Below the pieces are notes generated by a model, which did no database searches, was not told where the DNA came from, and was given only the letters and a program-made list of their open reading frames with translations. Below, piece by piece: positions 1 to 9,538 of a stretch of 22,764 nucleotides of DNA (positions are counted from its first letter, which is position 1; the number at the start of each line of letters is the position of its first letter). Both the position numbers and the translations under genes were made by a program. This DNA is from Priapulus caudatus (lineage: Eukaryota; Priapulida; Priapulimorpha; Priapulimorphida; Priapulidae): positions 11,704-34,467 of the forward strand of contig NW_014577328.1 in NCBI RefSeq assembly GCF_000485595.1. Direction: 5' to 3'.

Positions 1-1
1 A

Positions 2-766
2 GATCTGTACGGTCGGTTGATGGTACTAGCCAGATCAAGCCGTGACATCGATCAGAAGCATGCAATTGAGAACTACGAGTATGACAAGCTCTGCAAACAC
101 ACATCGATGGCCATGGTATCAGGTATGGTGGAGGTAGGACCCATCTGGAGAGCGCTAAGAAGAGACAAGACAACAGCGTTACCTGTATTCCACGCATTCA
201 CTGGGGCAGACAATGTCGGTCGATTCTCAGGAGTAGGTAAAACGAAATGGTTTCAACACTACATCAAGGCTGAAAGGAACATAGTCAAAGCACTAATAAA
301 ACTACCAGAGGACGACGATCTAATGCAGGAGGTGAAAGACATATTGGCCAGCTTTGTATGCTTAGCGTACTGCCCAAAAGGTATTCAGATCGCAAGTATC
401 CCTGACCTCAGATGGCATCTGTTTTGCAAACATCCGGCAGAAAGTAACAAGTTGCCTCCAACAACTGGTGCCCTTGAGGAGCATATCGAACGTGTGCGAA
501 TACAGAGTAGAGTTTGGTGCCAGGCCAGCTGTTCGACCCACACAAACATGGCTACCATCAGGACGACAAAGGTCACATACTACCTATCACCACCCAAGTT
601 CTACAAGCACCACAGTCATTGTAAAGCTAATTGCTCAACCCAGAGGTGCTCATGTAGAAGAAATGACTTAACTTGCACCGACCTTTGCTTGTGTGGAACG
701 GACTGTGAAAACGATGCGGACTGTATTGTCGGCTATGACACGCAGGACAGTGAAGATGAACTCTAA
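2..766 (+). CDS. 3' part of an uncharacterised mobile-element-type protein with a C-terminal cysteine cluster
   Basis: The frame is open to the left window edge, so the gene starts upstream. The codon at 17 is TTG and the ATG at 20 is internal, so neither should be taken as the true start. The stop is TAA at 764-766. Counting from base 2, the visible part is 254 residues. It contains ALPVFHAFTGADNVGRF (about residues 59-75) followed by a GVGKTKW stretch. A middle region, PDLRWHLFC then LPPTTGALEEHI, leads to a C-terminal cluster of nine cysteines within about 35 residues, spaced C-x3-C-x4-C-x-C-x6-C-x3-C-x-C-x3-C-x5-C. I recognise this order (HA-[LF]-TG-x-D, LPPT, terminal CxC-like cluster) from many uncharacterised invertebrate proteins that are multicopy and probably transposon-borne. 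The HAFTGAD block resembles the acidic motif of PIN/FEN1-like folds, and most relatives have Cys where this copy has Ala. Function is unknown. The cluster probably binds zinc (inference). Confidence 0.6.
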   Translation, partial: DLYGRLMVLARSSRDIDQKHAIENYEYDKLCKHTSMAMVSGMVEVGPIWRALRRDKTTALPVFHAFTGADNVGRFSGVGKTKWFQHYIKAERNIVKALIKLPEDDDLMQEVKDILASFVCLAYCPKGIQIASIPDLRWHLFCKHPAESNKLPPTTGALEEHIERVRIQSRVWCQASCSTHTNMATIRTTKVTYYLSPPKFYKHHSHCKANCSTQRCSCRRNDLTCTDLCLCGTDCENDADCIVGYDTQDSEDEL

Positions 767-1632
767 ATGGCATATTCTGTAAACATGTGTGTATGTTACA
801 GACTGCCAGTGTATGTTTGCTGTCGTTTACTAGCTATAAGTTTGATGCCTGTCTAAGATGATATGAATGATTGACACATCTTGACGTTATTAACTGCCTG
901 TTAACAACATGTATTTCATTATGCCACTTTCGCGAATATAAAGACAGATTTTTGCAAGTTAAAATCTTTGATTTTTGTATTACTGTTCTCCATAACACTT
1001 ATTCGATACTTTCATTGGATTCCTTGTCCCTGAAAACATAGGATAACCATATTTTAAAAAGTTTTTAGGGTGATTAGAGGCAGAAATACGGCCAAATATG
1101 TATTTTATGGCGGCCATTTTGAAAATCCAAAATGGCGGCCATACCGGTATCTCCGCAAATGTAAACATTGTTTTTCGAATTCCTCATGTTATAACCTTTC
1201 CAAAAATGCATAGATTTGCTAATCTACCATATTTCTGAACGAAAGTTAATTTATTGACATAGTGAACCTGACTAGCACTTGGAACGTCTCAATAAAAAAT
1301 ATGGTAAATAAACACGAAATGTTTTTACTACCAAAGTCTTAATGTTTCTCTACTTTCTTTCGCCTAGCTATTATTGCCGATAATTTCCTTAAATGCCGTT
1401 CAATGCTCCTCTGCAACACATAAGTACACCGCTGTACACGCACGCTGCTGTGCATAAACAACAAGCAGAACGAACATCTGGGAACACGTTATAACGAACG
1501 TCTGGAAACTGTTCTTAGTGACATTTCGCGAGATAAAACGCTAGCTATTGGGGAACCTGTGCATCAAAATAATACCATCAGGCCAATATTAATTATTTTG
1601 TTTATGCTTGTTACATTTGAACTTCTTTGAAC
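767..1632. other. 3' flank and intergenic sequence
   Basis: AT-rich and with no supported gene. A variant polyadenylation hexamer AATATA lies at 935-940, about 170 bases after the stop at 766, and could end the transcript. A short hairpin lies at 1106-1143 (listed separately). The rest shows nothing I can name. Confidence 0.4.
1106..1143. repeat. ATGGCGGCC hairpin repeat
   Basis: Two 15-base arms (1106-1120 and 1129-1143) around an 8-base spacer are complementary except at two central positions. Each arm contains ATGGCGGCCAT, so the motif is also a direct repeat. AAAATGGCGGCC-type motifs are common in interspersed repeats of marine animals, so this is probably the core of an old repeat whose limits I cannot set. 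Confidence 0.4.
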
Positions 1633-2004
1633 ACATGCGTCTAAACAGAGGAATTGCTCCGACCTGTGATTGGAGGATAAAAATTGAATTCGTGACGTTT
1701 CGTTATCATTTTGCATACCCCGCCGCATACACTAAATTACGCTATGACCGGTAGGAAAGTGTACTAACTATCATATGGCACGAACGATTTGAGTTACATT
1801 GCTATATATTTTAGCTATTATAGACACATGTCTTAGCTATAATCTCCGTGAATTTTGAGTTTATTGAACCACGATTAGCTTAATTAATTAGCAAATATGT
1901 ACGCGCGGTATTGCTCATAGGCTAAATGCCAAAACAGAACGTCCCGAATTCTATTTTTATCCTCCAATCACAGGTCGGAACAATTCGTCTGTTTAGACGC
2001 ATGT
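1633..2004. mobile_element. 372-bp MITE with long terminal inverted repeats and 8-bp target duplication
   Basis: The first 67 bases (from ACATGCGTCTAAACAGA) are the reverse complement of the last 67 (ending TCTGTTTAGACGCATGT), with only about four mismatches. The element is flanked on both sides by the same 8 bases, CTTTGAAC (1625-1632 and 2005-2012), which reads as a target-site duplication. An 8-bp duplication fits hAT, and also P or Merlin elements. The terminus does not match the usual hAT CAGNG start, so the superfamily is open. There is no transposase, so the element is non-autonomous. The open frame at 1926-2249 runs across its right terminus and is not a gene. Confidence 0.85.
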
Positions 2005-2012
2005 CTTTGAAC

Positions 2013-2279
2013 GGGCCGACCTCGGGACCAAAAAACATCCGTACAACTGTGCAGTGTGTGCACCTATCACAAACGGCAACGATGGATCATAATGAAACAG
2101 TAATTAACAACAGCGCAGTAAACATCCGCATTCATTTGTCGCTAAACGTCGAGCTGCCTGCGGAAGACCGTCTGCTGAAGTGCGACCTGCAAATTACGAC
2201 AGTTGCGCATTACCAACTATTCCGTAAAACTTCAGGAAATCGCCCATAAAGACGAAAAACGATAACTAAAACGCTAGAT
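2013..2279. other. intergenic, nothing recognised
   Basis: Ordinary mixed sequence between the MITE and a degenerate transposon terminus. No gene or repeat is supported. Confidence 0.4.
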
Positions 2280-2335
2280 CACTTGTTCTCAAACTAGGCG
2301 CGATCACCTCGGGAAGGGGGGGGGGTAATTTCGAG
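2280..2335 (+). mobile_element. degenerate hAT-like (Buster-type) terminus
   Basis: The run CACTTGTTCTCAAACTAGG, followed by CGCGATCACCTCGGGA and a tract of ten G (2316-2325), resembles the TTCTCAAACT..GGGTCGCGA..CTCGGG terminus of hAT Buster/Charlie-type elements. Similar ends occur at 6415 and 9032. I found no opposite end and no target duplication, so this is a fragment. Confidence 0.4.
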
Positions 2336-2413
2336 CGGTACCCAGATACGCCTTGGCTGAACCAAGAGATTTTTGTCTAGTACGGTTGCACTGCTCACCG
2401 CCGACCTGCCCCA

Positions 2414-2542
2414 TCACACACGCACGCACGCATGCACGCACGCACACACACACACACACGCACGCACATACACACACACACGCACGCACACGCACACACA
2501 CACACACACACACCACACACACACCATCACACACACACACAC
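2414..2542. repeat. (CA)n / (CACG)n microsatellite
   Basis: About 129 bases of CA and CGCA units with few interruptions. The His/Thr and Cys/Val reading frames across it are repeat artefacts. Confidence 0.95.
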
Positions 2543-2562
2543 CGATAAAGGCACGGTCTAGG

Positions 2563-2795
2563 CTAGGCTAGCCTAGACTAGACTAGATTAGGCTATACAA
2601 ACTATACTAGACTATACTATATAATATATATATATATAATATATTATATAGTGCTATACTAGACTAAACAACTAAACAAAACTAGCCTAGCCTATACTAA
2701 GTAAGATTAGACTAGACTAGACTAGACTAGACTAGACTAGATTAGATTAGACTAGACTAGACTAGACTAGGTTAGATTAGACTAGACTAGACTTT
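2563..2795. repeat. (CTAGA)n pentanucleotide satellite with AT-rich core
   Basis: Repeated CTAGA/CTAGG/TTAGA units. They degenerate to a TATAATATA-rich centre near 2615-2655, then resume as a nearly regular 5-base repeat at 2705-2795. CTAG is its own reverse complement, so the array can fold on itself at many places. Confidence 0.85.
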
Positions 2796-4442
2796 ACAGG
2801 TGATTATAGGCGAAATAGAGTAGAGAAAACTTTGGTAGTAAATACATTTCCTGTTTATTTACCTTCTTTTTTTGAGATGTTCCAAGTGCCTGTGTTCGGA
2901 AGCGTGCGTGTGCGTGCGCGTACATGTGCGTGTGCACGTGCGTGTGCTTGTGTGTGCCTGACGTTCAAGCAGCGGCAAACATCAAGGGATAACGTTCCAT
3001 GAATATATCCGTAATGCGTTAAAGTGACGAATGGTTTAGGCACTTGAGGCGACAATTAAGTTTTGCACCAAAAAACTGGACCCCAAGAGCAATTGGGTCA
3101 GAAATAGCGTTACATTAGGCGAGTCACGTATCTCTAGTCAATCTGTCTTCGCTTCTCGCTCCTTAAAGTCTACTGCAGCTATCGCGTGTACACGTGCAAC
3201 GTAGACGGTAAGGTTGGATATGGGTTTTTTATTTTCTAGTATCGGTGCACAAACATAGAAAATAGACAAAATTATATAGTAGTTATTTCTAACATTACTG
3301 AATCAGCGATTTGCGTATAAAGATAGTAAACGGGTACTAAATTTTTACATTTTATAGTATTTTTGTACAGGCATACACTATAGCCGATATGCTTTCATAC
3401 ATGTTAAATTGACTACGTCACGAATTTTCTATAGTGTATATTTGTAATATTTCTGTTGCAATTTTTTTTACATGAAAAGTAAGTACTAACGGGACTAAAA
3501 AATTAATGTATTCTCAAATTCTTACCTGATAAGATTGTTTCTCAACTAGTTAAAAATCCAAAATACCTGGGCGATTTGATATATTGATCACGACATTAAA
3601 TGCTTGCGATGGGCTATGTATGAGTCACGAGTGTTTGTTCACATGGAACGAAATAGCAAAATAGGAAGTATAATGCAGCAATTTAACCATATAAGTGAAC
3701 AGAATCACTTACATTTTGTGAAAAAGTAGACATAATTTTTTAACTGTTACTATTTACGGTGACATAATCACTTTAATGTTTCAGTTGTCTGTAATGACGG
3801 GCTACAAAGAAGCAGCCCATGTAGTAGATGTCACGCAATTATTTTTTTTCTTCCATATGTCACATTCTAATACAAATGGAAAAAGATGTAACTGAATAAC
3901 TGAATGGGCACTTAACTGTTTGAATAAATAATAATACCATAACTGAGAAGTTAGCTTGTACGTTGTGCACGACTATACGTGATCTCAGACGATTTGCGTA
4001 TAGCTGAGATTACACTATAGAATTTTAGTTAAGCGGTTGACGAGTTGATAAATTTTTCAGCTGCCCAGCAACTTATTTCTATCTGATGTTCGGCGCGTTT
4101 ACACTATCGATTGCGATTCGATCGACCTTTTCAACTTTTCAAATTGATTGGTCGCGTGTGGGCAATTGATACATATTCTTGCATGCACATCCATGGGAAG
4201 GTCAGAAAGGGAGGAGAAAGGCAGGGTTGCCTACACCCTCTAGTCTATTAGTGGAACTTTGGCTTTCTGAGACATATACCTGAATAAAGATACTAAATAA
4301 AAAATATTCATAGGCATTCGCAGAGTAATGAACATAATTGCTAATTTACATACTTATCATTTGAGGAATTATCCACACCAGCTAGCCCAGAGGTCAGTAA
4401 AATAATATTAACTTTTACCCGTCAATGCATCGGTATGCTGTA
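2796..4442. other. AT-rich intergenic region without a supported gene
   Basis: Contains a GTGC-type alternating purine/pyrimidine run at about 2902-2960. An 11-base inverted repeat (ATACACTATAG at 3373-3383, complement at 3429-3439) has a further copy of TACACTATAG near 4012. A 12-13 base direct repeat, CGATTTGCGTATA, occurs near 3307 and 3992. These hint at a decayed repeat between about 3.3 and 4.0 kb, but I cannot define its ends. Confidence 0.35.

Positions 4443-4470
<28 letters not shown>
4443..4470. repeat. (TA)n microsatellite
   Basis: About 14 perfect TA units. The Tyr/Ile reading frames across it are artefacts. Confidence 0.95.
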
Positions 4471-4473
<3 letters not shown>

Positions 4474-5598
4474 TGTATATAGCCTTTGCAGCGTGCGGGT
4501 TATCAATTTCTCATGTTCGATGTATCGATTATTCATGTTCGAGTATGCATCGCGATGTTCGCATTGCGTGCAATCCACGAGCAACCACGAACACACTGGC
4601 CCCGAAGGTGCGCGTAAACTGAACAACAACGGTCAAAAGTTAACGACTCGCATGTCGGCTGTATCCTGGCGACGACGGAATACCGACCGAGCCGCATTCT
4701 TCGCAACGACGCTGTGAGTAGACCAACTTGCTGACAAAAAGCTGAGCGCGAAAAAAACAGAACACGTCCAATTCCATCAACTATATATACGGTATTACTA
4801 TTGACGGCCACTAGTTAAGCGCTGAAACATTTATGTTTACTATATCAACTTTTCAGTTAAAAGTTTATCAACCTACTCGACATGTCAAGTTTTCAGTTAA
4901 AAGTCGATTGGGTACATCCAGCCTATTTCTGCCAAATTTTACTACGACAACCTTCTTTTTCTCCCGGAAGATAGCGTCAGATGTAGGTAATCTAGATAAT
5001 GTTACTTTTTAGACAGTTATACTCGTCGTGTGACCTTTAAGAAATTTGCTTTACACTAATTTCTAACCGATACAAGAATAATGTCCTGTCTGGTAACGAT
5101 TTAAGATTCTAGAAAAAAAATTCATTCTCATCGTCTGGAGCTTTATCTGGCAAAGGATAACTGTAACAGCTTAGAGAATGGCAGGGCTATGCAGACCGAT
5201 ATTCGATTTTGATGTCGATGCGAGATCGATTTTCACCAGAAATCGTCCCATTTTATCTTCGAATGGCGACAGTATCTGCCCGTCCGCCCGTGCGTCTGTA
5301 CGTTATCAATAACAATAGCACGTCACTGTAGTGACAATAACAACGCTCCCGTACAGGGCGTTTTTTCTCACCGCCAAGGCAGCTGGACCAGGGTTCGCGT
5401 GCGCTGTGCCATAGCTTCGAGCTATATGGTATGCTATGACATCAATCGCTCTTGATGACATGCATGACGTTAGCACATGGTCGGGTGAGAAAGGAAACCA
5501 GCAGCATTAGCGGCGCAATAGTCCAGTCGGCGTGTACACCGTTACCGCGCGGTGCCATAACTTGCGCAACAACTCTGACACCCGGGAGAATTCACTTG

Positions 5599-5603
<5 letters not shown>
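4471..5603. other. intergenic region with a short direct repeat
   Basis: An imperfect direct repeat, CAACTTTTCAGTTAAAAGT / CAAGTTTTCAGTTAAAAGT, lies near 4848 and 4889, about 41 bases apart. A small hairpin, GTCACT..AGTGAC, lies near 5323-5336. No gene supported. Confidence 0.35.

Positions 5604-5651
<48 letters not shown>
5604..5651. repeat. (TA)n microsatellite
   Basis: About 24 TA units with essentially no interruption. Confidence 0.95.
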
Positions 5652-5653
<2 letters not shown>

Positions 5654-6183
5654 AGAAAGGTTTTGTGATCGGTATCTGTGGTGCACGTCAGTGAAGTATA
5701 ATATAGGCAGGTTTATTCCATATATTTGTTACATGACCGAGAGCGTCATCTCTCTCTCTTCTCCGCTCTCTATACATTCCCCTGCCCCCTCTATCTCTCT
5801 CCCCTCCTCTCCTGATCACAGCTCTTTATGTAGGGGGAGACTATTCCCTCTTCGACCTCCGCGTGGTCAAATCCTGCTCTTGCCTGCTCTTGTATTGATC
5901 GGTAGCCCATTCCGAATTTAGCGTGTTGATTGTGCAACACCCCTGGCTCTGGCCCGTTGCCATCTCCCTCTACTTATAATTACTTATGAATATTTACTGT
6001 TGTCACATCCATTAGAAACCGCAACAAAGAAAATTACGCCATCAATGATATCACATCTCCTAATGAACTCAACGTCGTTATTAGTCGCATGACGTCTTTG
6101 TTTATTACGTTGTTGTCGCTCCTATTTCCCTAGCAATCTACATCTCTGTGTTACGCAATAGCACTCTGTGGTTTTGCTACGTT

Positions 6184-6188
<5 letters not shown>
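5652..6188. other. intergenic with a pyrimidine-rich tract
   Basis: A C/T-rich stretch runs from about 5748 to 5815. The bases ending at about 5946 (..AACACCCCTG) look like the complement of a CAGGGGTGTT hAT-type end, but I found no partner or duplication. No gene supported. Confidence 0.35.

Positions 6189-6219
<31 letters not shown>
6189..6219. repeat. (TA)n microsatellite
   Basis: About 15 uninterrupted TA units. Confidence 0.95.
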
Positions 6220-6222
<3 letters not shown>

Positions 6223-6414
6223 GCGGAGGCAGGCTTCACTGCGGGTCTCGCTGTCTCGTGGTTACGAGTATGGTCAGCCTAGTGTTCTACCTCTCGGCCA
6301 ATATGGCACTGCGATTCAACACACCAGTTATTTCTAGCAGTATCACAACTAATCATAGATATACTAAATTGTGTAGGTATTCCTTATTGTGTGAGTAGTT
6401 TTTATATCCTAATC

Positions 6415-6455
6415 CAGCCTTTCTCACAAACTGGCGCTCGGGGAATATTTCAGTT
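6415..6455 (+). mobile_element. degenerate hAT-like terminus, second copy
   Basis: CAGCCTTTCTCACAAACTGG followed by CGCTCGGGGAA matches the layout of the ends at 2280 and 9032: CA, four bases, TTCTCA, AAC, GG, CGC, CTCGGG. No opposite end found, so at most a fragment. Confidence 0.35.
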
Positions 6456-7869
6456 CCCAAGGACAGTCGGATTGTTACCTTTGCGAGCTGCACACCGGAA
6501 GCACTGGCGTGCAAACATTGAACAGCTGTTTAGAGTCATCCAGTGTGGATTATGCACTTTGGAGTTATTAGATTAAAAAGTAATGAAAATTTCATGTCGA
6601 CGTGAAAATCGCGGAAACAAAAGGACATTTCACATGCGATTTCTTCATGCGAGCACAAACAGTACGGTATCATATGCATGCAAGGAAATCGGTGTTATTA
6701 GTGGTTTTAGAATTCCTTCCCTACGCCGGCCATGCGGGTGTGCGCACAAAAAGATTTAAAAGTAATGACTAAACTGGTTTGGTAAAAAATGCATTTTTAG
6801 TTCGTACAATAACTGACATGATGGTAAAAAATTAGCTTCGGAGACGGTTTTTGAGCATAGATTACCGAGAATTCCGTGGTTTCACAACATTCCGTCACGG
6901 AATTTTTGTGCAGCATGCCCCTAGACCCCACTAAGATACGATAAGAACATGCGATACATACTCTCACACGGAGGTTTTAAAGTATTCATTAAACTGGTGT
7001 TGTTGTTTTATTTGTGAACAGGTAAAATGCGCTGTGGCATGGTGGGTAAATCGGTGTCTAGAATGCAAGAGATTTCGATATTTCACACCATTCTTTCAAT
7101 TATTTTCGTGAGGCAGGACTCAGTTTCCCTCTACCAAAGAGCCACGTACAGAAACCACGTTTTAGAGCTGCAATTTATGTGATGTGACTGACGTAAACAC
7201 GTATAAATTAAAATATTCTATAGCAGTTTAAATATTGGCAGCAGCGTTATTGCTATAGAAATAATATAGTAGACTATATAATATAGTGTCTCTATATTTC
7301 TATGGGTATTTCACACCATTTCTCTAAAAAAATGTTACCCGGGGAACCAATCGCCCCAGACTGTCACCAAAGCAGCTGGCAGTTCGCGTAGAGTGTCGTG
7401 GTAACCAATTTCAATGTAATGACCCAATAATAAGTCAATGATGAATTGGGAAAATTCTGCTGAGAAACATTTTCCTAATTGCAGCACTAGAAAATTCACA
7501 TCATTTGAGTCACGTGCGAGATTTAGATCTACAAGATAGTCATAGACAATTATATAGATCTACCTTAATAGTTTTAATGCTGGTGTACACAATTTAATTA
7601 TATTTACAGTGTGCTACAATACAAATATCTCTCATGGGCATCACACAAACAAGCATGCCCCCTCGTCTTTTTAAGCTCCGTAAAAGTTACATTTTTCTCG
7701 AGATAAAAATATTTTGTATACTACTACCTTGATATAGGAACCAATGTTGAGTTGTGTATTATTATTATTATTATTATACCACTGATGAGTATTGTCGATC
7801 TACGGGTCAATAACAGTAAATGACTAGGACAGCTTCGATTTATTTGCATATCCCTCACTCTGCCAACAT
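6456..7869. other. intergenic region with small inverted and direct repeats
   Basis: Three minor structures are visible. A perfect 9-base inverted repeat, AATTCCGTG..CACGGAATT, spans 6870-6904. The direct repeat TATTTCACACCATT occurs near 7080 and 7307. An imperfect AT-rich hairpin lies at about 7253-7304, with arms around CTATAGAAATA/TATTTCTATGG. A short (ATT)n run lies near 7758-7777. No gene supported. Confidence 0.35.
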
Positions 7870-8004
7870 AGCTAATTGCTAATCAACGGGAAGACAGCGC
7901 AGCCGCGTTTGAGAAGCCGAGCACGACCACACCTGTCACCGTTCGTCTTCGGGGAGTTCCGGTGTCAATCCGTAACAAAAATGTCGTCCGACGACCAGGA
8001 TTTG
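7870..8004 (+). pseudogene. partial duplicate of the RGDS secreted-protein gene (long exon)
   Basis: These 135 bases align without gaps to 10398-10532 in the long exon of the gene at 9485-11470, with about 13 differences (roughly 90% identity). The same frame stays open and encodes about 45 matching residues, beginning LIANQR and running through AAAFEKPST and RGVPVSI. Most of the differences change the amino acid: the parental RGDS becomes REDS. After 8004 the match stops, and the frame ends shortly after. The left edge is preceded by ..CAACATAG, a possible AG acceptor, so it could be an exon of a decayed or undetected paralog. More likely it is a gene fragment. There is no upstream signal-peptide exon that I can see. 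Confidence 0.75.
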
Positions 8005-9031
8005 GGACAGCTTCGCGTGTCCCGTACGAGCGTATCTTACCAGCGCGCGTATGCAACGACCGATATGTGTAACAGCGCCCACAACTCAAACCTTGTATTC
8101 GCCACTGAGCGGAACGGAACTTCACACATGGCCTAGGGGTTCCGGGTTCAATTACGCACGCAGTAAACCACATATAGTGCCCGTTTCGCTGCGTTTTGCA
8201 ATATCACACATAACACAAAAAATACCGATTACTCTGTGATATTCCGAAGATGAGTTATGTAAGAGGTCGGTTTTTCTCGCAGCGGTGATCAGAGATTACT
8301 GCGAGGGCCAGTTTAACTGTTAGTATATATAATTAACATAATCTAGGTAAAGATATTACCAATTTTTAGGTTATTATGACGTTAATAAGATACATTGAGA
8401 TTAGCAATTAGGTAAGCACGAACTATGGGGGTTATTTGATATTAAAGAATAGACATTGTACCTTAGAGCTTGCAGACATGTGCCTACATTAACTTTCACG
8501 AGCCATACAACGTATGAATTTACATTTGTTATGTGGTCGTGATTTACCTAATATATATACAGTTTCAGAGTATTTGACGACAAACATGCTGTTGCCTCAG
8601 TTTAATATATTACTTTCCCGTTAATAATTATATTTCAATCTTGTGTTTTTATTACGAGGAATTGCGTTAGCATTTTAAACTTTTAGGCATTCGTATTTCT
8701 CAGCCAGATAGAGTGATAACGGTGTGATATTTTTGAATATCGCAGAAGAATACATATTATAGTATGTACGGTATGGAAGTAATATTTTTCACATAACTCC
8801 TAAGATAAACGGGTGCAACGGGCGCAATAAACCTACGCAACTAGCTCTAACTTGTTTCTCTAGACCTACATCACGCGAGACGAGAAACCAATTCACCTGT
8901 GACTATTAGACACCTGGTACATAGCTGCCCGTATAGTACCAACTATCATGTAGAACCATCAGTGACACTAACTTTATCAATTAATTAACGAACTACAAAG
9001 TACTATAAATCACTCTAGCGTCTAGCTAAAA
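8005..9031. other. intergenic, no gene recognised
   Basis: The segment 8120-8160 has a TGGCCTAGGGG/GGGTTCAATT stretch resembling tRNA promoter boxes, but they are far too close together for a tRNA or SINE. The rest is AT-rich and featureless. Confidence 0.35.
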
Positions 9032-9112
9032 CAGCGTTTCTCAACGTTGGAGTCGCAATACTCGGGAGGGTTCCTCCGGAGGGCAGGTTTTTAGGAGGGT
9101 CCCGCGAAGTCG
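9032..9112 (+). mobile_element. hAT-like (Buster-type) terminus, third copy
   Basis: CAGCGTTTCTCAACGTTGGA followed by GTCGCAATACTCGGGAGG is the best of the three Buster-like ends in this window. It starts with the hAT-style CAGNG and continues with the TTCTCAAC..GG.GTCGC layout. No matching opposite end (GAGAAACGCTG) is in the window and no 8-bp duplication was found, so it is a truncated copy. Confidence 0.5.
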
Positions 9113-9466
9113 AATAAGTGTCCGATGACCGAGATAAGGGGACAGTTGCATTTAGGTATTTTAGCTTTTACTTGCAATACCGACCACCGCTGGACATCAA
9201 ATGTTTCGGAATGTACGTGGTACCAAACCTACTTTGATTTCTATTATAGTTTAAATGGTGTGGCTTCATGCAAGTGTGTAGCAAGTAGCCTTACCTTTAT
9301 TTTATACTAATTCTGAATACAATGAATATACAGCACGCGATGGGATTTAAAATGACTCGAATGTATTCCAAGACCTTATTTATGAAACATACAAAACAGT
9401 CCGTTTTTCTGAAAATTTTTGATGTCTCGGATAAATAACTTATCTTGTGGTGTTATTTCATTTCAG
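9113..9466. other. upstream region of the two-exon gene
   Basis: AT-rich. It ends in TTATTTCATTTCAG (AG at 9465-9466), which looks like a 3' splice site in front of the start-codon exon. If real, an upstream 5' untranslated exon exists somewhere to the left. I see no convincing TATA box tied to a start. Confidence 0.35.
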
Positions 9467-9538
9467 GAGTGCTAAGCATACACGATGAAAGTTTCGCAAT
9501 TAGTCGTTGTCTGGCTTTCGATTGCCTACGCGGTAAGT
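9465..9538 (+). other. start-codon exon with acceptor and donor
   Basis: AG acceptor at 9465-9466 preceded by TTATTTCATTTC; short leader 9467-9484; ATG at 9485; donor GCG|GTAAGT with GT at 9533-9534. The 66-base exon carries the leader and the whole signal peptide. The perfect six-base donor and the fit of frame and cleavage site with exon 2 are the main support. Confidence 0.6.

Noticed and set aside
1926-2249. 107-codon frame
   Set aside because: Crosses the right inverted terminus of the MITE; no family resemblance.
4090-4925. Large element with ATCGACC..TTTTCAACTTTT inverted ends
   Set aside because: The similarity between the two ends is too loose, and no target duplication was found.
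5333-5365. Bacterial-type terminator (CGCTCCCGTACAGGGCG followed by six T)
   Set aside because: No bacterial context; a weak hairpin next to T6 is expected by chance.
8118-8160. tRNA or tRNA-derived SINE
   Set aside because: TGGCCTAGGGG and GGGTTCAATT look like A and B boxes, but they are only a few bases apart and no cloverleaf can be drawn.
7883-8173. 96-codon minus-strand frame
   Set aside because: It is the reverse strand of the gene fragment, whose plus-strand frame is the one conserved with the paralog.
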